DNA from: an uncultured Chlorobiaceae bacterium
GTDB taxonomy: Bacteria; Bacteroidota; Chlorobiia; Chlorobiales; Chlorobiaceae
Assembly (NCBI GenBank): GCA_903895195.1
Contig: CAITSZ010000005.1
Coordinates: 124,001-188,000 of the forward strand
Direction of reading: 5' to 3'
DNA: 64,000 nt
In this document: piece after piece, positions 8,013 through 17,168 of the stretch
Numbering within the stretch: position 1 is the stretch's first letter
Layout of the letters: the number at the start of each line of letters is the position of its first letter
Made by a program: the position numbers and the translations under genes
The notes under the pieces: model-generated
The model's database searches: none
Told to the model about the DNA's origin: nothing
The model's input: only the letters and a program-made list of their open reading frames with translations

Positions 8013-8894
8013 TCAGCGTTTCGACACAACCCTGAGATATTTGCTGACGGAAAGTGCACTGCCCAAAATGCCCAGCGCCAGACCAAGAAGAACCGTGGAC
8101 GGATAAATCAGCAGCGCTGAAGGCTCCAGTACCTTATAGATACCGGGCTCGTAACGAAAGAGCAGTTGATCAAAAAGCAGGTAGACCGCCCCCGAGGCCA
8201 GAAGACCAGAAAGCAGACCCTGTAGTGCACCCTCAATTACATAGGGAGCCCCGATAAACCAGGCTGTAGCTCCAACAAGGCGCATAGTCCTGATTTTTTC
8301 CTTTCTTGAATACATTGCCAGCCGGATCGTATAGCCGATAAGCACAATTGTTGCCAGTGAAATCAATATTCCTATGCCGCCGGTAAGCAAGGTAAACAAG
8401 CGGGCATTCTTTTCGATCTGACCAAGAAACGACTGATTGTAGCGTATATCAGCATCCGGAGCTATTCTCTTGATTTCCGGTACAATTCGCCCAATACTTT
8501 CGGGGGTTGCATAGTCGGAGAAAAACTTCAGTCTGATTGAACGGGGAAGCGGATTTGAACCGAGAATCTTGACAATATCCTCTCCAAAATCATGCGTGAA
8601 CGCTTGTGCGGCTTCTTCCTTCGAAACATACGAAGCCTCCTTCACTCCTCTCAGCCTCTTTATCTGCCCTGCTGTATCGAGAGCCTGAGATTCGTTAACA
8701 GAGTCTGCAATAAAAACCTCAAGCTCCACCCTGCTCCGGAGCTCCTGTATAACATCAAAAAAACTGAGAGAAACGGTACTGAACAAACCAAGAAGCACAA
8801 GAGCAAAAAAACTTATGGTGACAGTAATTGCGGCAGGCAGTTTAGCCCGTCCCATACTTGAAAAGCCTTCCTTGATAACAAACGAAAGTGACAT
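8013..8894 (-). CDS. ftsX: Cell division protein FtsX
   Basis: A 293-residue ABC-type membrane protein that, with the ATPase FtsE, relays division signals to cell-wall hydrolases. It has one N-terminal membrane segment near residues 20-45, an extracytoplasmic domain of about 120 residues containing YVSKEEAAQAF and NPLPRSIRL, and three C-terminal membrane segments, with KIRTMRLVGAT between them. This topology and motif order is FtsX-specific. ftsE is not in the window. It converges with nfo, five bases apart. Confidence 0.92.
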   Translation of the reverse strand: MSLSFVIKEGFSSMGRAKLPAAITVTISFFALVLLGLFSTVSLSFFDVIQELRSRVELEVFIADSVNESQALDTAGQIKRLRGVKEASYVSKEEAAQAFTHDFGEDIVKILGSNPLPRSIRLKFFSDYATPESIGRIVPEIKRIAPDADIRYNQSFLGQIEKNARLFTLLTGGIGILISLATIVLIGYTIRLAMYSRKEKIRTMRLVGATAWFIGAPYVIEGALQGLLSGLLASGAVYLLFDQLLFRYEPGIYKVLEPSALLIYPSTVLLGLALGILGSALSVSKYLRVVSKR

Positions 8895-8950
8895 AACAGC
8901 TTATTTTGCATTAATAAACGGGCTCCAACACAAAGAATCAACAAAACAAG

Positions 8951-8979
8951 TTGCAAAAACAAGTTTTTTTTCTTTTAAT
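8951..8979 (+). promoter_or_regulatory. Candidate promoter of tRNA-Ala
   Basis: TTGCAA at 8951-8956, a 17-base spacer and TTTAAT at 8974-8979 lie just upstream of the tRNA, which starts at 8994. Confidence 0.5.
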
Positions 8980-8993
8980 TAGAGCTGGCAAAT

Positions 8994-9066
8994 GGGGCTA
9001 TAGCTCAGTTGGTAGAGCATTTGCATGGCATGCAAAGGGTCAGGAGTTCGAGTCTCCTTAGCTCCA
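8994..9066 (+). tRNA. tRNA-Ala (anticodon GGC)
   Basis: A complete cloverleaf: acceptor GGGGCTA pairs with TAGCTCC, D arm GCTC/GAGC, anticodon stem TTTGC/GCAAA around loop ATGGCAT with anticodon GGC at 9027-9029, and T arm AGGAG-TTCGAGT-CTCCT. The discriminator base is A. The CCA end is not encoded. It stands alone, with its own terminator. Confidence 0.95.
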
Positions 9067-9085
9067 CAGCAAAAAAATACAAATA

Positions 9086-9111
9086 GCGCAGTTTATTCCT
9101 GCGCTTTTTTG
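9086..9111 (+). terminator. Rho-independent terminator after tRNA-Ala
   Basis: GCGCAG at 9086-9091 pairs with CTGCGC at 9099-9104 over a seven-base loop, followed by six T residues. Confidence 0.85.
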
Positions 9112-9146
9112 TTTTCAAACCAAAGGCTCTTTACAAGCGGCATACT

Positions 9147-9671
9147 TCACATCTTCTTCCTGCCCACTCTGGCAATCAGAAAACCCAACCCGACAATAAG
9201 TGATGCCGTAAGACCCGCGCCAATATTGAGAAGGGCTGCAGTCAAAACGACCGGGATGGTCAAGCTGATCACAAAGCCAAACGCTGCCGCACTTAAAAGA
9301 AAGGTCATGGCGGTAAGGCCTGTAAAGAAAAAGCTGGTTGCAATACTTCCAGCAAATGAGATAAAGAGTTTTTCTCCCTTTCCTTCCGAAATATTCTGCC
9401 ACCTTTGAATCTGTTTTTTGCTTCCCGGTTCGACCATATTTTTAACCATCATTGCTATGAGGGCAAAAACAATCAGCACTCCTGCATGAACGCCATATGC
9501 GTTGAAAACTTCACTCCTTGACGGGCTGAAAATACCCTGGCCGAGCAGGAGAGCAGCATACCTAAGCATAAAAACAGAGGTAGTGAAAAATACCGTACCC
9601 CAGAGGAGAGTTACCAGTACCCAAATCGTAACACCAGGCGGCTTGGGATTTTCATTTTTTGTTGAATACAT
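9147..9671 (-). CDS. Four-helix inner-membrane protein of unknown function
   Basis: A 174-residue protein with four hydrophobic segments, near residues 17-42, 63-80, 105-130 and 135-165. A polar stretch between the second and third carries NMVEPGSKKQIQRW. No enzyme or transporter motif is recognised. The ATG at 9671 follows no clear Shine-Dalgarno sequence, as is common here. It faces the tRNA-Ala terminator and stands alone. I cannot assign a function. Confidence 0.75.
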   Translation of the reverse strand: MYSTKNENPKPPGVTIWVLVTLLWGTVFFTTSVFMLRYAALLLGQGIFSPSRSEVFNAYGVHAGVLIVFALIAMMVKNMVEPGSKKQIQRWQNISEGKGEKLFISFAGSIATSFFFTGLTAMTFLLSAAAFGFVISLTIPVVLTAALLNIGAGLTASLIVGLGFLIARVGRKKM

Positions 9672-9805
9672 GAGCCTTATTATGGATAGATTAGTTGGAA
9701 ATTATAACAGGCGGCTATCGGATATGTTATAAGAGAAAGATAACAGCAATGCCGGACTGTCAATTCCTTTTCATATAAAAAAAGAGTTCAGGAAAAATGA
9801 GCAAT

Positions 9806-9835
9806 TTGACAAGGCTCAAGAATCACCGATGTAAC
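9806..9835 (+). promoter_or_regulatory. Candidate promoter of purF
   Basis: A perfect TTGACA at 9806-9811 is followed, after an 18-base spacer, by TGTAAC at 9830-9835, a four-of-six match to the -10 box. The resulting leader would be about 90 bases. No PurR-like operator was recognised. Confidence 0.4.
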
Positions 9836-9929
9836 GATTATTTTCAATTTACCGTTTGAATGGTTATGTTCATTCGTCTAATTACCAAGCATTAATGTTC
9901 AGTTCCCTAACTTTAACATATTATTGCCC

Positions 9930-11423
9930 ATGTGTGGAGTTTTCGGCGTTTTTAATTCAAAAACTCCCGCGGAAGATACCTTCTATGGTCTTTATTCCCT
10001 TCAGCACAGAGGACAAGAAGCCGCAGGCATCGTAGTAGCTGATTACAACAAAGTAAAAAAGAAAACGCTCTTCAAACAGCACAAGGGCATGGGGCTGGTC
10101 TCTGAAATATTCAGGGATGAGACTATTTTTGAAACCCTTAATGGTTATGCCGCCATCGGTCATAACCGGTATTCAACCACAGGCTCTTCCAAATCCATAA
10201 GCAATATTCAACCGTTTTCGCTTACCTACCGTTCAGGCAGTCTGGCGATAGCTCATAACGGAAACCTTACCAACTCCCGTGCGTTACGACGCGAGCTTAC
10301 AGAGCTTGGGGTTATCTTTCAGGCATCGTCGGATACTGAAATCATCCCGCATCTGGCAGCGCGAAGCCGTGAAAAAGAGCCTTTACACCAGATCTACGAG
10401 GCTTTGATGCAGGTTCAGGGAGCATACTCAATAGTTATTCTGGCAAACAACCAGTTGATCGCCGCAAGAGATCCATACGGGTTCAGACCCCTCGCTCTCG
10501 GAAAGAAGGTTGATCCGCTCACCGGTGAACTTACCTATATCGTTGCCAGTGAAACCTGTGCTTTTGATATCATACAGGCAGAGTACATTCGTGATATCGA
10601 GCCGGGTGAAATTCTGCTTATCGATCATCTTGCGATCACAAACGAAAAGCCTACATCGCTGTTTCTTCCGTCATCAAAACGCAAGGCCCGCTGTATTTTT
10701 GAATATGTCTATTTCGCCAGACCAGACAGTTTTATTTTCCAGCACTCTGTTGACAAGATCAGAAGAAATCTCGGTAAAAATCTTGCCCGAGAGTCAACAA
10801 TCGAGCATCAACCCGGTGAGAAGGAGCTGACTGTTGTGAGCGTTCCTGATTCGTCAAATACTGCCGCACTCGGGTTTGTCCGGGAAAGTCTGAAAATGAA
10901 TCGGCCTGCACGTTTCGAACATGGGCTTATCCGCAACCATTATGTGGGAAGAACGTTTATCCAGCCTGGCATTCATAGTCGCGATATAAAGGTACGGTCG
11001 AAGTACAACATTGTGCGGGGAGTTCTTCTGGACAGGCCGATCATTCTCGTTGATGACTCGATTGTCCGCGGAACGACAGCAAAAATGCTGATTAAACTGA
11101 TCCGTGAAGCAGATCCGAAGTCGATCAACCTGCACATCAGCTCCCCACCGATTACAAATCCCTGTTTTTACGGCATGGATTTTCCCAACAAACGGCAGCT
11201 GCTCACCCACATGTTTGACAACCTGGATAATGATGTGGAGGAGGTTGAACAGATAAGGGAATATATTGGTGTTGATTCTTTGAAGTACCTCTCCATGCAG
11301 GGGTTGATGAACAGTGTGCCGACGTTTGAAAATGAAGAGGGCAGCTACTGTACGGCTTGCTTCAGCGGGAACTACCCGGTCGAAGTGAGTGATGTGACCA
11401 CGGACAAAGAAGAAAACGACTGA
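9930..11423 (+). CDS. purF: Amidophosphoribosyltransferase
   Basis: A 497-residue enzyme for the first committed step of purine synthesis, converting PRPP and glutamine to phosphoribosylamine. The start is fixed by chemistry: the ATG at 9930 puts the Ntn nucleophile Cys at position 2 (MCGVFGVF), so a TTG two codons upstream is rejected. QHRGQEAAG and NGNLTN belong to the glutaminase domain. VDDSIVRGTT near residue 373 is the PRPP loop. Cysteines in ARCIFEY, NPCFYGMDF and YCTACFSGNYP match the [4Fe-4S] ligands of the Bacillus-type enzyme, but the propeptide of that type is absent. A shared terminator follows. Confidence 0.97.
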   Translation: MCGVFGVFNSKTPAEDTFYGLYSLQHRGQEAAGIVVADYNKVKKKTLFKQHKGMGLVSEIFRDETIFETLNGYAAIGHNRYSTTGSSKSISNIQPFSLTYRSGSLAIAHNGNLTNSRALRRELTELGVIFQASSDTEIIPHLAARSREKEPLHQIYEALMQVQGAYSIVILANNQLIAARDPYGFRPLALGKKVDPLTGELTYIVASETCAFDIIQAEYIRDIEPGEILLIDHLAITNEKPTSLFLPSSKRKARCIFEYVYFARPDSFIFQHSVDKIRRNLGKNLARESTIEHQPGEKELTVVSVPDSSNTAALGFVRESLKMNRPARFEHGLIRNHYVGRTFIQPGIHSRDIKVRSKYNIVRGVLLDRPIILVDDSIVRGTTAKMLIKLIREADPKSINLHISSPPITNPCFYGMDFPNKRQLLTHMFDNLDNDVEEVEQIREYIGVDSLKYLSMQGLMNSVPTFENEEGSYCTACFSGNYPVEVSDVTTDKEEND

Positions 11424-11425
11424 TC

Positions 11426-11461
11426 AAAAAAAAAGGCGCACACACAATACGCCTTTTTTTC
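11426..11461. terminator. Bidirectional terminator between purF and the DksA-like gene
   Basis: An A-tract, GGCG at 11435-11438, CGCC at 11450-11453 and a T-tract form a hairpin that can end transcripts from both convergent genes. Confidence 0.8.
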
Positions 11462-11488
11462 TTCTTAATCTTCACAAATTTGGTGCAG

Positions 11489-11923
11489 CTACTTTTTCGT
11501 CTGTTTGAATTCAATTCTCACAGAGGTATGCGGTACAGCCTCCAGCCTTTTTTTCGGAATCGGTTTGCCGGACTTGATACAGATACCATAGACCTTGTTT
11601 CGGATTCTATCAAGAGCCTGATCAATGTAGGTGATATATTTTTCGTCACGGGCGATAAACATGAAACGCTGTTCACGATCCATGGTATCGGTACCATGGT
11701 CAGCCATATGCATGGAGTAATTCGAATTAATTGAATCTTCCGAATTCTCGTCAGAAATCGAGGAACGAAGAATGTCGAGATCACGAAGTACCTCTTCTCT
11801 TCTTTTAAGCAGCAACTGCTTGAAATGCTCGAGTTCTTCGTCGGTTAAATAGGTTTTGGTAAGTACCGGTTCCTCAATAACCTCATTATCCTTCTTGGAA
11901 GCACTGCTATTCTTTTTCGCCAT
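11489..11923 (-). CDS. DksA/TraR-family regulator without zinc-finger cysteines
   Basis: A 144-residue DksA/TraR-like protein, a family that binds the RNA polymerase secondary channel. A charged coiled coil runs through residues 25-60 (LTDEELEHFKQLLLKRREEV), followed by MADHGTDTMDREQRF and the C-terminal YGICIKSGKPIPKKRLEAVP. The canonical zinc finger has four Cys; here only the first remains (GIC), the second is Ser (KSG) and the last pair is lost (SVRIEFK). To my knowledge this cysteine-poor form is common in the Bacteroidetes/Chlorobi group, so it is probably functional. It lies just 5' of ileS's 3' end on the same strand side. Confidence 0.85.
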   Translation of the reverse strand: MAKKNSSASKKDNEVIEEPVLTKTYLTDEELEHFKQLLLKRREEVLRDLDILRSSISDENSEDSINSNYSMHMADHGTDTMDREQRFMFIARDEKYITYIDQALDRIRNKVYGICIKSGKPIPKKRLEAVPHTSVRIEFKQTKK

Positions 11924-11983
11924 AATAGATCACATTTTCTTAATCACAAAGAAGGCTGTAAAATTACAGAGTTAATAATACTA

Positions 11984-14900
11984 TTAACCTGCATATTTTT
12001 CAAGCGATAACCAGCAAATTTCACCATTAACAGCCTCCTCCCTTCCCTGAATTGCAAATGAAGGATCAAATGCTGTTACAGTAAGTTTTGTGGCTAAAGT
12101 TTCAGCTTTAATATACGCATCATTTTTCTTCGCAGCATCCTGAAGTTTTTCGGAGCCCTGGATAGCAAGGGAAATACGATCGGTAATTTCAAACCCGCTT
12201 TCCTTGCGGAGAGCCTGGATACGACTCACCAGTTCACGGGAAAGACCGAGCATTTCAAGTTCTTCATTCATCTCTGTATCAAGAGCGACCATGATGCCAT
12301 TCTGCTCATCGGATGCTACAAGCCAGCCCTCAATATCCTCATGCATGATCTCAACATCATCACGCACTATATCAAACACTCTGCCGTCAAGCTCAAGAGA
12401 GAGATGACCCTGATGTTCAAGAACTGCAATCTGTTTATGGGTCATCATTCTTATGGCTTCAGCAAGTGTTTTCATATCCTTGCCGAAGCGGGGTCCAAGG
12501 GTTTTGAAATTCGGCTTCACTTTTTTGCTGATTACCGAGCCATCCTCCTCTATGTACTCAATCTTCTGGACATTGATCTCTTCGAGAATGATATCTCCAA
12601 CCAACTCATACTCTTCCCTGGCTGTGGTATCGCTTACAGCAAGCAGAATCCGCTTGAGCGGCTGACGAACCTTGATTGAAGCCTTTTCGCGCATGGTACG
12701 CACAAGGGAGGTAATAATCTGCGCCTTTTTCATGCGCTGCTCGAGCGGGCGGTCGATAGCTGAGAGGTCAAGCAGAGGAAAATCCGCCAGGTGAACTGAC
12801 TCGAAGGCTTCGAGCCCGCTGACACCGTTAAGATTCAAATAGATCCGGTCAGCAAGAAAGGGCGTAAACGGAGCGAGCAGTTTTGCAAGCGTTTCCAGAG
12901 AGCTGTAGAGCGTCTGGTATGCGGCAATCTTGTCGGGCCCCATGTCGCTTTTCCAGAAGCGTTTTCGTGAACGGCGAATATACCAGTTTGAAAGATCGTC
13001 GACGATAAAATCGTTTATCAGCCTTACAGCACCGGTAAGGTCGTACTGCTCCATACGCATATGGACGCCTCCAACAAGCGTGTTCAGACACGACAAAACC
13101 CAGCGGTCAAGCTCTGAGCGATCTTGCAGAGGGGCTGAAGTCTCTGAAAACTTGAATCCATCAACATTGGCATAGAGCACAAAGAAATTATAGCTGTTGA
13201 TGAAGGCCCGGAAAAATTTGCGTTGTTCCTCCTCAATCTCTTCAACATTGAACGATTTCGGCCTCCATGGAGGGCTGGTAACCATCAGATACCAGCGAAG
13301 CGCGTCGGCACCGTAACGCTCCATCGTCTCAAAAGGATCAACTACATTGCCTTTTGACTTCGACATTTTCTGGCCGCTTTTATCAAGAATATGACCGTTT
13401 ACAATTAGGTTTTTGTATGCCGGTTTATCAAATATCAGCGTTGCTATTGCATGCATGGTATAGAACCAGCCTCTCGTCTGATCGACTCCCTCAGCAATAA
13501 AGTCTGCTGGAAAGGTCTGATCGAAGAGTTCACGATTTTCAAACGGGTAGTGAAGCTGGGCAAACGGCATAGAGCCACTGTCAAACCACACATCAACAAG
13601 CTCTGGTGTACGGTTGAAGCGTACCCCATCGCGTATGAAGTATATGCTGTCAACAAACGGCTTGTGAAGGTCAAGTGTTACCAGCTCCCTGTCAAGTGCA
13701 TCTCCGAGGAGAAGCCTGACGCCATCAATATCGATGAACCCCTCGCGCAATTCAGCAATGGAACCAATGGCGAACATTTTTCCGGAAGCCGCATCGTCGC
13801 CAATAGCAAAATTCTCAGAGACCCATAAAGGAAGCGGAGAGCCCCAGAAACGCTCACGTGAAAGCGCCCAGTCCTTGTTATCCTCAAGCCAGTTGCCGAA
13901 ACGTCCTGAACCGATTTCCGGAGGGCACCAGTTAATGGTTTTATTGAGCTCAACCATACGATCAGCTATGGCAGTAGTCCTGATATACCAGGATTCCCTT
14001 GCATAATAGATAACCGGGACATCATAACGCCATGAATAGGGGTAGCTATGGGTAATGGTCTCCTTACGGTACAAATTTCCTGCTTCCTTAAGCTGCCGGA
14101 TAATCAGCGGATCAGTGTCCTTGAAAAACATACCGTCATAATCGTTGACTTCGGCAGTAAAACAGCCGTTCCGCGCCACAGGCTGGAGCATCGGCAAATC
14201 GTATTTTTTGGCGATCTCATAGTCATCGGCACCGAATGCCGGTGCAATATGCACGATACCAGTTCCGTCCTCAGTTGAAACAAAAGACCCGGAGGTAACG
14301 TACCAGCACTTTTTTTCCGGATGCATATAGGTGAAAAGCGGCTCATAGTCAAGTCCTTCAAGGTCTCGTCCTTTCAGTTCGGCAATAACCGTCCACAGTG
14401 AAACGCCTTCATCGTTTTTCTCAAGGAGCACTTGCAGTCGGGACTTTGCAAGAATCAGCACTTCGCCACTTTCGCTGTGTGCGACCTTGACATAGTCAAT
14501 ATCTGAGCCGACACAGAGGGCAACATTTGAAATCAACGTCCATGGAGTAGTCGTCCATACGAGAAAAGACTCTTTGGAACCCTTGAGATGAAACTTGACG
14601 TATATACTTGGATCTTTAACCTCTTTGTAGCCCAATGCAAGTTCATGCGAACTCAGCACTGTCTCGGATTTCGGGTCCTGCGGTACAATTTTATAGTCCT
14701 TGTAGATCAGACCCTTGTCAAAAATAGTTTTCAGAGCCCACCAGACCGACTCGATGTAGTCATTGGTGCAGGTTATGTAGGGATGATCCATATCAACCCA
14801 GTAGCCCATCCGCTCGGTCAACTTCCCCCAGCCTTCGCGATTATCATCAATATGATGATAGACAAGTGCCCTTGCTTCGGCGTTGAATTCGCCATCTCCG

Positions 14901-15241
14901 TATTCAACAACCTGGGCTTTGTTCTTGAGGCCAAGCTTTTTTTCAACAGAAATCTCTACAGGCAGACCATGGGTATCCCACCCGGCCTTGCGCGGCACCC
15001 GGTAGCCCTGCATGGTTTTATAACGGCACACAACATCTTTTATAGTACGGCTGAATATATGGTGAACGCCCGGTTTTCCATTGACGGTAGGAGGTCCCTC
15101 ATAAAAAGAGTATACCCTCTCTTCGGGTTTCTGTTCAAGGCTTTTGCGGAAGATCCCGTGATCGTTCCAGTAAGCCAGCACTTCTGCTTCTACTGTACTG
15201 TATGGTACATTCGATGGATACTCAACAAATTTATCGTCCAT
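11984..15241 (-). CDS. ileS: Isoleucyl-tRNA synthetase
   Basis: A class I synthetase of about 1085 residues, charging tRNA-Ile in the cytoplasm, with an editing domain. The HIGH-equivalent is GVHHI near residue 50, preceded by [21 protein letters not shown] follows; [10 protein letters not shown] near residue 625 is the second signature. The length and the long C-terminal extension fit the eukaryote-like type 2 IleS rather than the shorter E. coli type. The ATG at 15241 (MDDKFVEYP) is preferred over one at 15256 because the family starts near this point. Two hairpins lie immediately upstream. Confidence 0.96.
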   Translation of the reverse strand: MDDKFVEYPSNVPYSTVEAEVLAYWNDHGIFRKSLEQKPEERVYSFYEGPPTVNGKPGVHHIFSRTIKDVVCRYKTMQGYRVPRKAGWDTHGLPVEISVEKKLGLKNKAQVVEYGDGEFNAEARALVYHHIDDNREGWGKLTERMGYWVDMDHPYITCTNDYIESVWWALKTIFDKGLIYKDYKIVPQDPKSETVLSSHELALGYKEVKDPSIYVKFHLKGSKESFLVWTTTPWTLISNVALCVGSDIDYVKVAHSESGEVLILAKSRLQVLLEKNDEGVSLWTVIAELKGRDLEGLDYEPLFTYMHPEKKCWYVTSGSFVSTEDGTGIVHIAPAFGADDYEIAKKYDLPMLQPVARNGCFTAEVNDYDGMFFKDTDPLIIRQLKEAGNLYRKETITHSYPYSWRYDVPVIYYARESWYIRTTAIADRMVELNKTINWCPPEIGSGRFGNWLEDNKDWALSRERFWGSPLPLWVSENFAIGDDAASGKMFAIGSIAELREGFIDIDGVRLLLGDALDRELVTLDLHKPFVDSIYFIRDGVRFNRTPELVDVWFDSGSMPFAQLHYPFENRELFDQTFPADFIAEGVDQTRGWFYTMHAIATLIFDKPAYKNLIVNGHILDKSGQKMSKSKGNVVDPFETMERYGADALRWYLMVTSPPWRPKSFNVEEIEEEQRKFFRAFINSYNFFVLYANVDGFKFSETSAPLQDRSELDRWVLSCLNTLVGGVHMRMEQYDLTGAVRLINDFIVDDLSNWYIRRSRKRFWKSDMGPDKIAAYQTLYSSLETLAKLLAPFTPFLADRIYLNLNGVSGLEAFESVHLADFPLLDLSAIDRPLEQRMKKAQIITSLVRTMREKASIKVRQPLKRILLAVSDTTAREEYELVGDIILEEINVQKIEYIEEDGSVISKKVKPNFKTLGPRFGKDMKTLAEAIRMMTHKQIAVLEHQGHLSLELDGRVFDIVRDDVEIMHEDIEGWLVASDEQNGIMVALDTEMNEELEMLGLSRELVSRIQALRKESGFEITDRISLAIQGSEKLQDAAKKNDAYIKAETLATKLTVTAFDPSFAIQGREEAVNGEICWLSLEKYAG

Positions 15242-15265
15242 TGTCTTCTGAATCATTCAAATAAA

Positions 15266-15285
15266 ACAGGCAGGCCCCAGCCTGT
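15266..15285 (-). terminator. Hairpin with T-rich tail in the ileS leader
   Basis: ACAGGC at 15266-15271 pairs with GCCTGT at 15280-15285 over an eight-base loop. On the minus strand it is followed by TTTATTT, only about 25 bases before the ileS start. It could end transcripts from the upstream small gene or act as an attenuator. Confidence 0.5.
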
Positions 15286-15326
15286 GATTATAAAAAAATA
15301 CTTTACACCCATGCATTGAAACAATA

Positions 15327-15361
15327 CAGGCAAGCCTTTCAATAAGAGAAAAGCTTGCCTG
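15327..15361 (-). terminator. Nine-base-pair hairpin downstream of the candidate chlorosome gene
   Basis: CAGGCAAGC at 15327-15335 is perfectly complementary to GCTTGCCTG at 15353-15361, with a 17-base loop. The minus-strand tail TATTGTTTC is only moderately T-rich, so it may be a terminator or an mRNA-stabilising hairpin. Confidence 0.55.
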
Positions 15362-15406
15362 AAACCTTTTATAACAACCACGGCAATATATGCCTCTTAA
15401 AGGCAC

Positions 15407-15622
15407 TTAGTTCTTATTACCGAGAGTGGAGTTAACGCCTTCAAGGATTTGTTTTGCGACTACCGTCAGAGAATCAAGCGCCTGAGAAACTATTTTGCTT
15501 AAAGGAGCCATGGTACTGTCAAGAAGAGTACCTACACCAATAAGGATAGTTGAAAAATCCCCTCCTCCAACATCACCCTGGTTTTGCTTTTCCTGACCGG
15601 AACTTTTAATTTCTTCAGCCAT
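15407..15622 (-). CDS. Candidate chlorosome envelope protein (CsmB/CsmF-like)
   Basis: A 71-residue protein with a charged N-terminus (MAEEIKSSGQEKQNQ) and a glycine-rich turn (DVGGGDF). One amphipathic-hydrophobic stretch follows (STILIGVGTLLDSTMAPLS, then VVAKQILEGVNSTL). The size, the lack of cysteine and the pattern LLDSTMxPLSKIVxxALDSL followed by a polar Asn/Lys tail recall the small CsmB/CsmF chlorosome envelope proteins of green sulfur bacteria, which sit in the lipid monolayer around bacteriochlorophyll aggregates. This is from memory of family character, not an alignment. It is transcribed toward ileS, with two hairpins between them, so it is probably its own transcript. Confidence 0.5.
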   Translation of the reverse strand: MAEEIKSSGQEKQNQGDVGGGDFSTILIGVGTLLDSTMAPLSKIVSQALDSLTVVAKQILEGVNSTLGNKN

Positions 15623-15736
15623 ATGACACTGAGATTTAGGTTAATCGCTAAGCAGAACAACAATCTTAGATTTTAATATAAGGAATCAAATAATCAAAGC
15701 AAATCAATAGGGCCGCCCCGGAATTCTTTACTCATT

Positions 15737-17158
15737 TTATTGGCGTCCATAGCGATCTTCAAGACGAATAATATCGTCCTCACCCAGATAACTGCCCGAC
15801 TGCACCTCAATCAATTCGAGCGGAGTTTCTCCGGTATTTTCAAGACGATGAAGAGCTCCTACAGGGATATAGGCTGACTGATCCTCATACAGGGTGATTT
15901 CCCTCTCTTCAATTCTCACAAGAGCGGTTCCTTTTACTACAACCCAGTGTTCGGCACGGTGCTGATGTTTTTGCAAGGAGAGGGCAGCTCCTGGCTTTAC
16001 GGTAATGCGCTTGACCTTGAAACGTTCTGAAAAATCAACCGTCTCATATGAACCCCATGGTCTGTAGACCCGGCGATGAATTTCCGCTTCATCACGTTCT
16101 TTTCTTTTCAGCTCTTCGACAAGCATCTTGACATCCTGAACGGAAGAGCGAGAAGCAACAAGCACTGCGTCGGCCGTTTCAACGACAATAAGACTATCAA
16201 GGCCAACAGCCGTAACCAGACGACTGGTCGCATGGATGTAGCAGTTCCTGACATCCTGAACCAGCACGTCACCCTTTTTTACATTACCCGCTTCATCACG
16301 CACATGAACATCCCACAGGGCTGACCATGCACCTATATCATTCCATCCTGCATCAAGAGGAACAAGAGCGGCTTTTGCAGTTTTTTCCATCACGGCATAG
16401 TCAATAGAGTCAGAGGGTGATGCCGAAAAAGCTTCAACATCAAGTCGTAAAAAATCAAGATCTTTATGCGCGGTCTCCAGGGAGTGGCGGCACGCTGCAA
16501 CGATTGCAGGAGCATGTGCTTCAAGCTCCTGAAGATAGGCTTCTGCCTTGAAAAGAAAGATGCCGCTGTTCCAGAAATAGTCTCCAGAGGCAAGATAGAG
16601 CTCCGCCGTTACCTTGTCGGGCTTCTCAACAAATTCAAGTACGGGCCATGCCACATTGTTATCCCGGCTGGTAACTGAAGCCCTTATATAGCCGTATCCG
16701 GTTTCGGGAGAGGCCGGGACAATTCCGAATGTAACCAGGTCACCCTTTTCAGCTGCAGACTTTCCGGCATCAACGGCAGTAGCGAAGGCTGCCGGATCGA
16801 GAATCACATGATCGGCCGGTAGTATCAGCATAAGGGCACCAGGATACCGTTCAGCAATGAGCATTGCCGCAACCGCTGCAGCTGGCGCGGTATTGCGTCC
16901 TAAAGGCTCAAGAATAATCTCTCCGATATCGGTATTGATTTCGTGCAGCTGCTCTGCAACCAGAAACCGGTGGCTCTCATTGCAGACACAATAGACCGGC
17001 CCTGTATCTTTGGTTGAGATCAGGCGAAGCACGGTATCCTGCAGCATGGTCTTTTCGCCGATGAGCGACAGCAGCTGTTTGGGGTATAATGCACGGGATA
17101 GAGGCCAAAGCCGGGTTCCCGAACCGCCACTGAGAATCACTGGAATAATCATGGACAA
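15737..17158 (-). CDS. manC: Mannose-1-phosphate guanylyltransferase / mannose-6-phosphate isomerase
   Basis: A 473-residue enzyme that makes GDP-mannose from mannose-1-phosphate and GTP. The N-terminal nucleotidyltransferase has GGSGTRLWPLSRALYPKQ; FVEKPDKVTAELYL and FWNSGIFLF follow. The C-terminal cupin has RPWGSYETVD, then QKHQHRAEHWVVVKG, with histidine ligands of the type II mannose-6-phosphate isomerase. Length fits the bifunctional family. It is the last gene of the rfbACDB-galE-manC run, ten bases after galE. Confidence 0.94.
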   Translation of the reverse strand: MSMIIPVILSGGSGTRLWPLSRALYPKQLLSLIGEKTMLQDTVLRLISTKDTGPVYCVCNESHRFLVAEQLHEINTDIGEIILEPLGRNTAPAAAVAAMLIAERYPGALMLILPADHVILDPAAFATAVDAGKSAAEKGDLVTFGIVPASPETGYGYIRASVTSRDNNVAWPVLEFVEKPDKVTAELYLASGDYFWNSGIFLFKAEAYLQELEAHAPAIVAACRHSLETAHKDLDFLRLDVEAFSASPSDSIDYAVMEKTAKAALVPLDAGWNDIGAWSALWDVHVRDEAGNVKKGDVLVQDVRNCYIHATSRLVTAVGLDSLIVVETADAVLVASRSSVQDVKMLVEELKRKERDEAEIHRRVYRPWGSYETVDFSERFKVKRITVKPGAALSLQKHQHRAEHWVVVKGTALVRIEEREITLYEDQSAYIPVGALHRLENTGETPLELIEVQSGSYLGEDDIIRLEDRYGRQ

Positions 17159-17168
17159 AAAGGGTTTG

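Noticed and set aside
9025-9408. A 127-codon plus-strand frame beginning inside tRNA-Ala
   Set aside because: It is a translation of the tRNA (GSGVRVSLAP is the usual tRNA artefact) and then of the antisense of the membrane protein gene.
14588-15319. A 243-codon plus-strand open frame
   Set aside because: Antisense to ileS; no recognisable protein family and no start signals.
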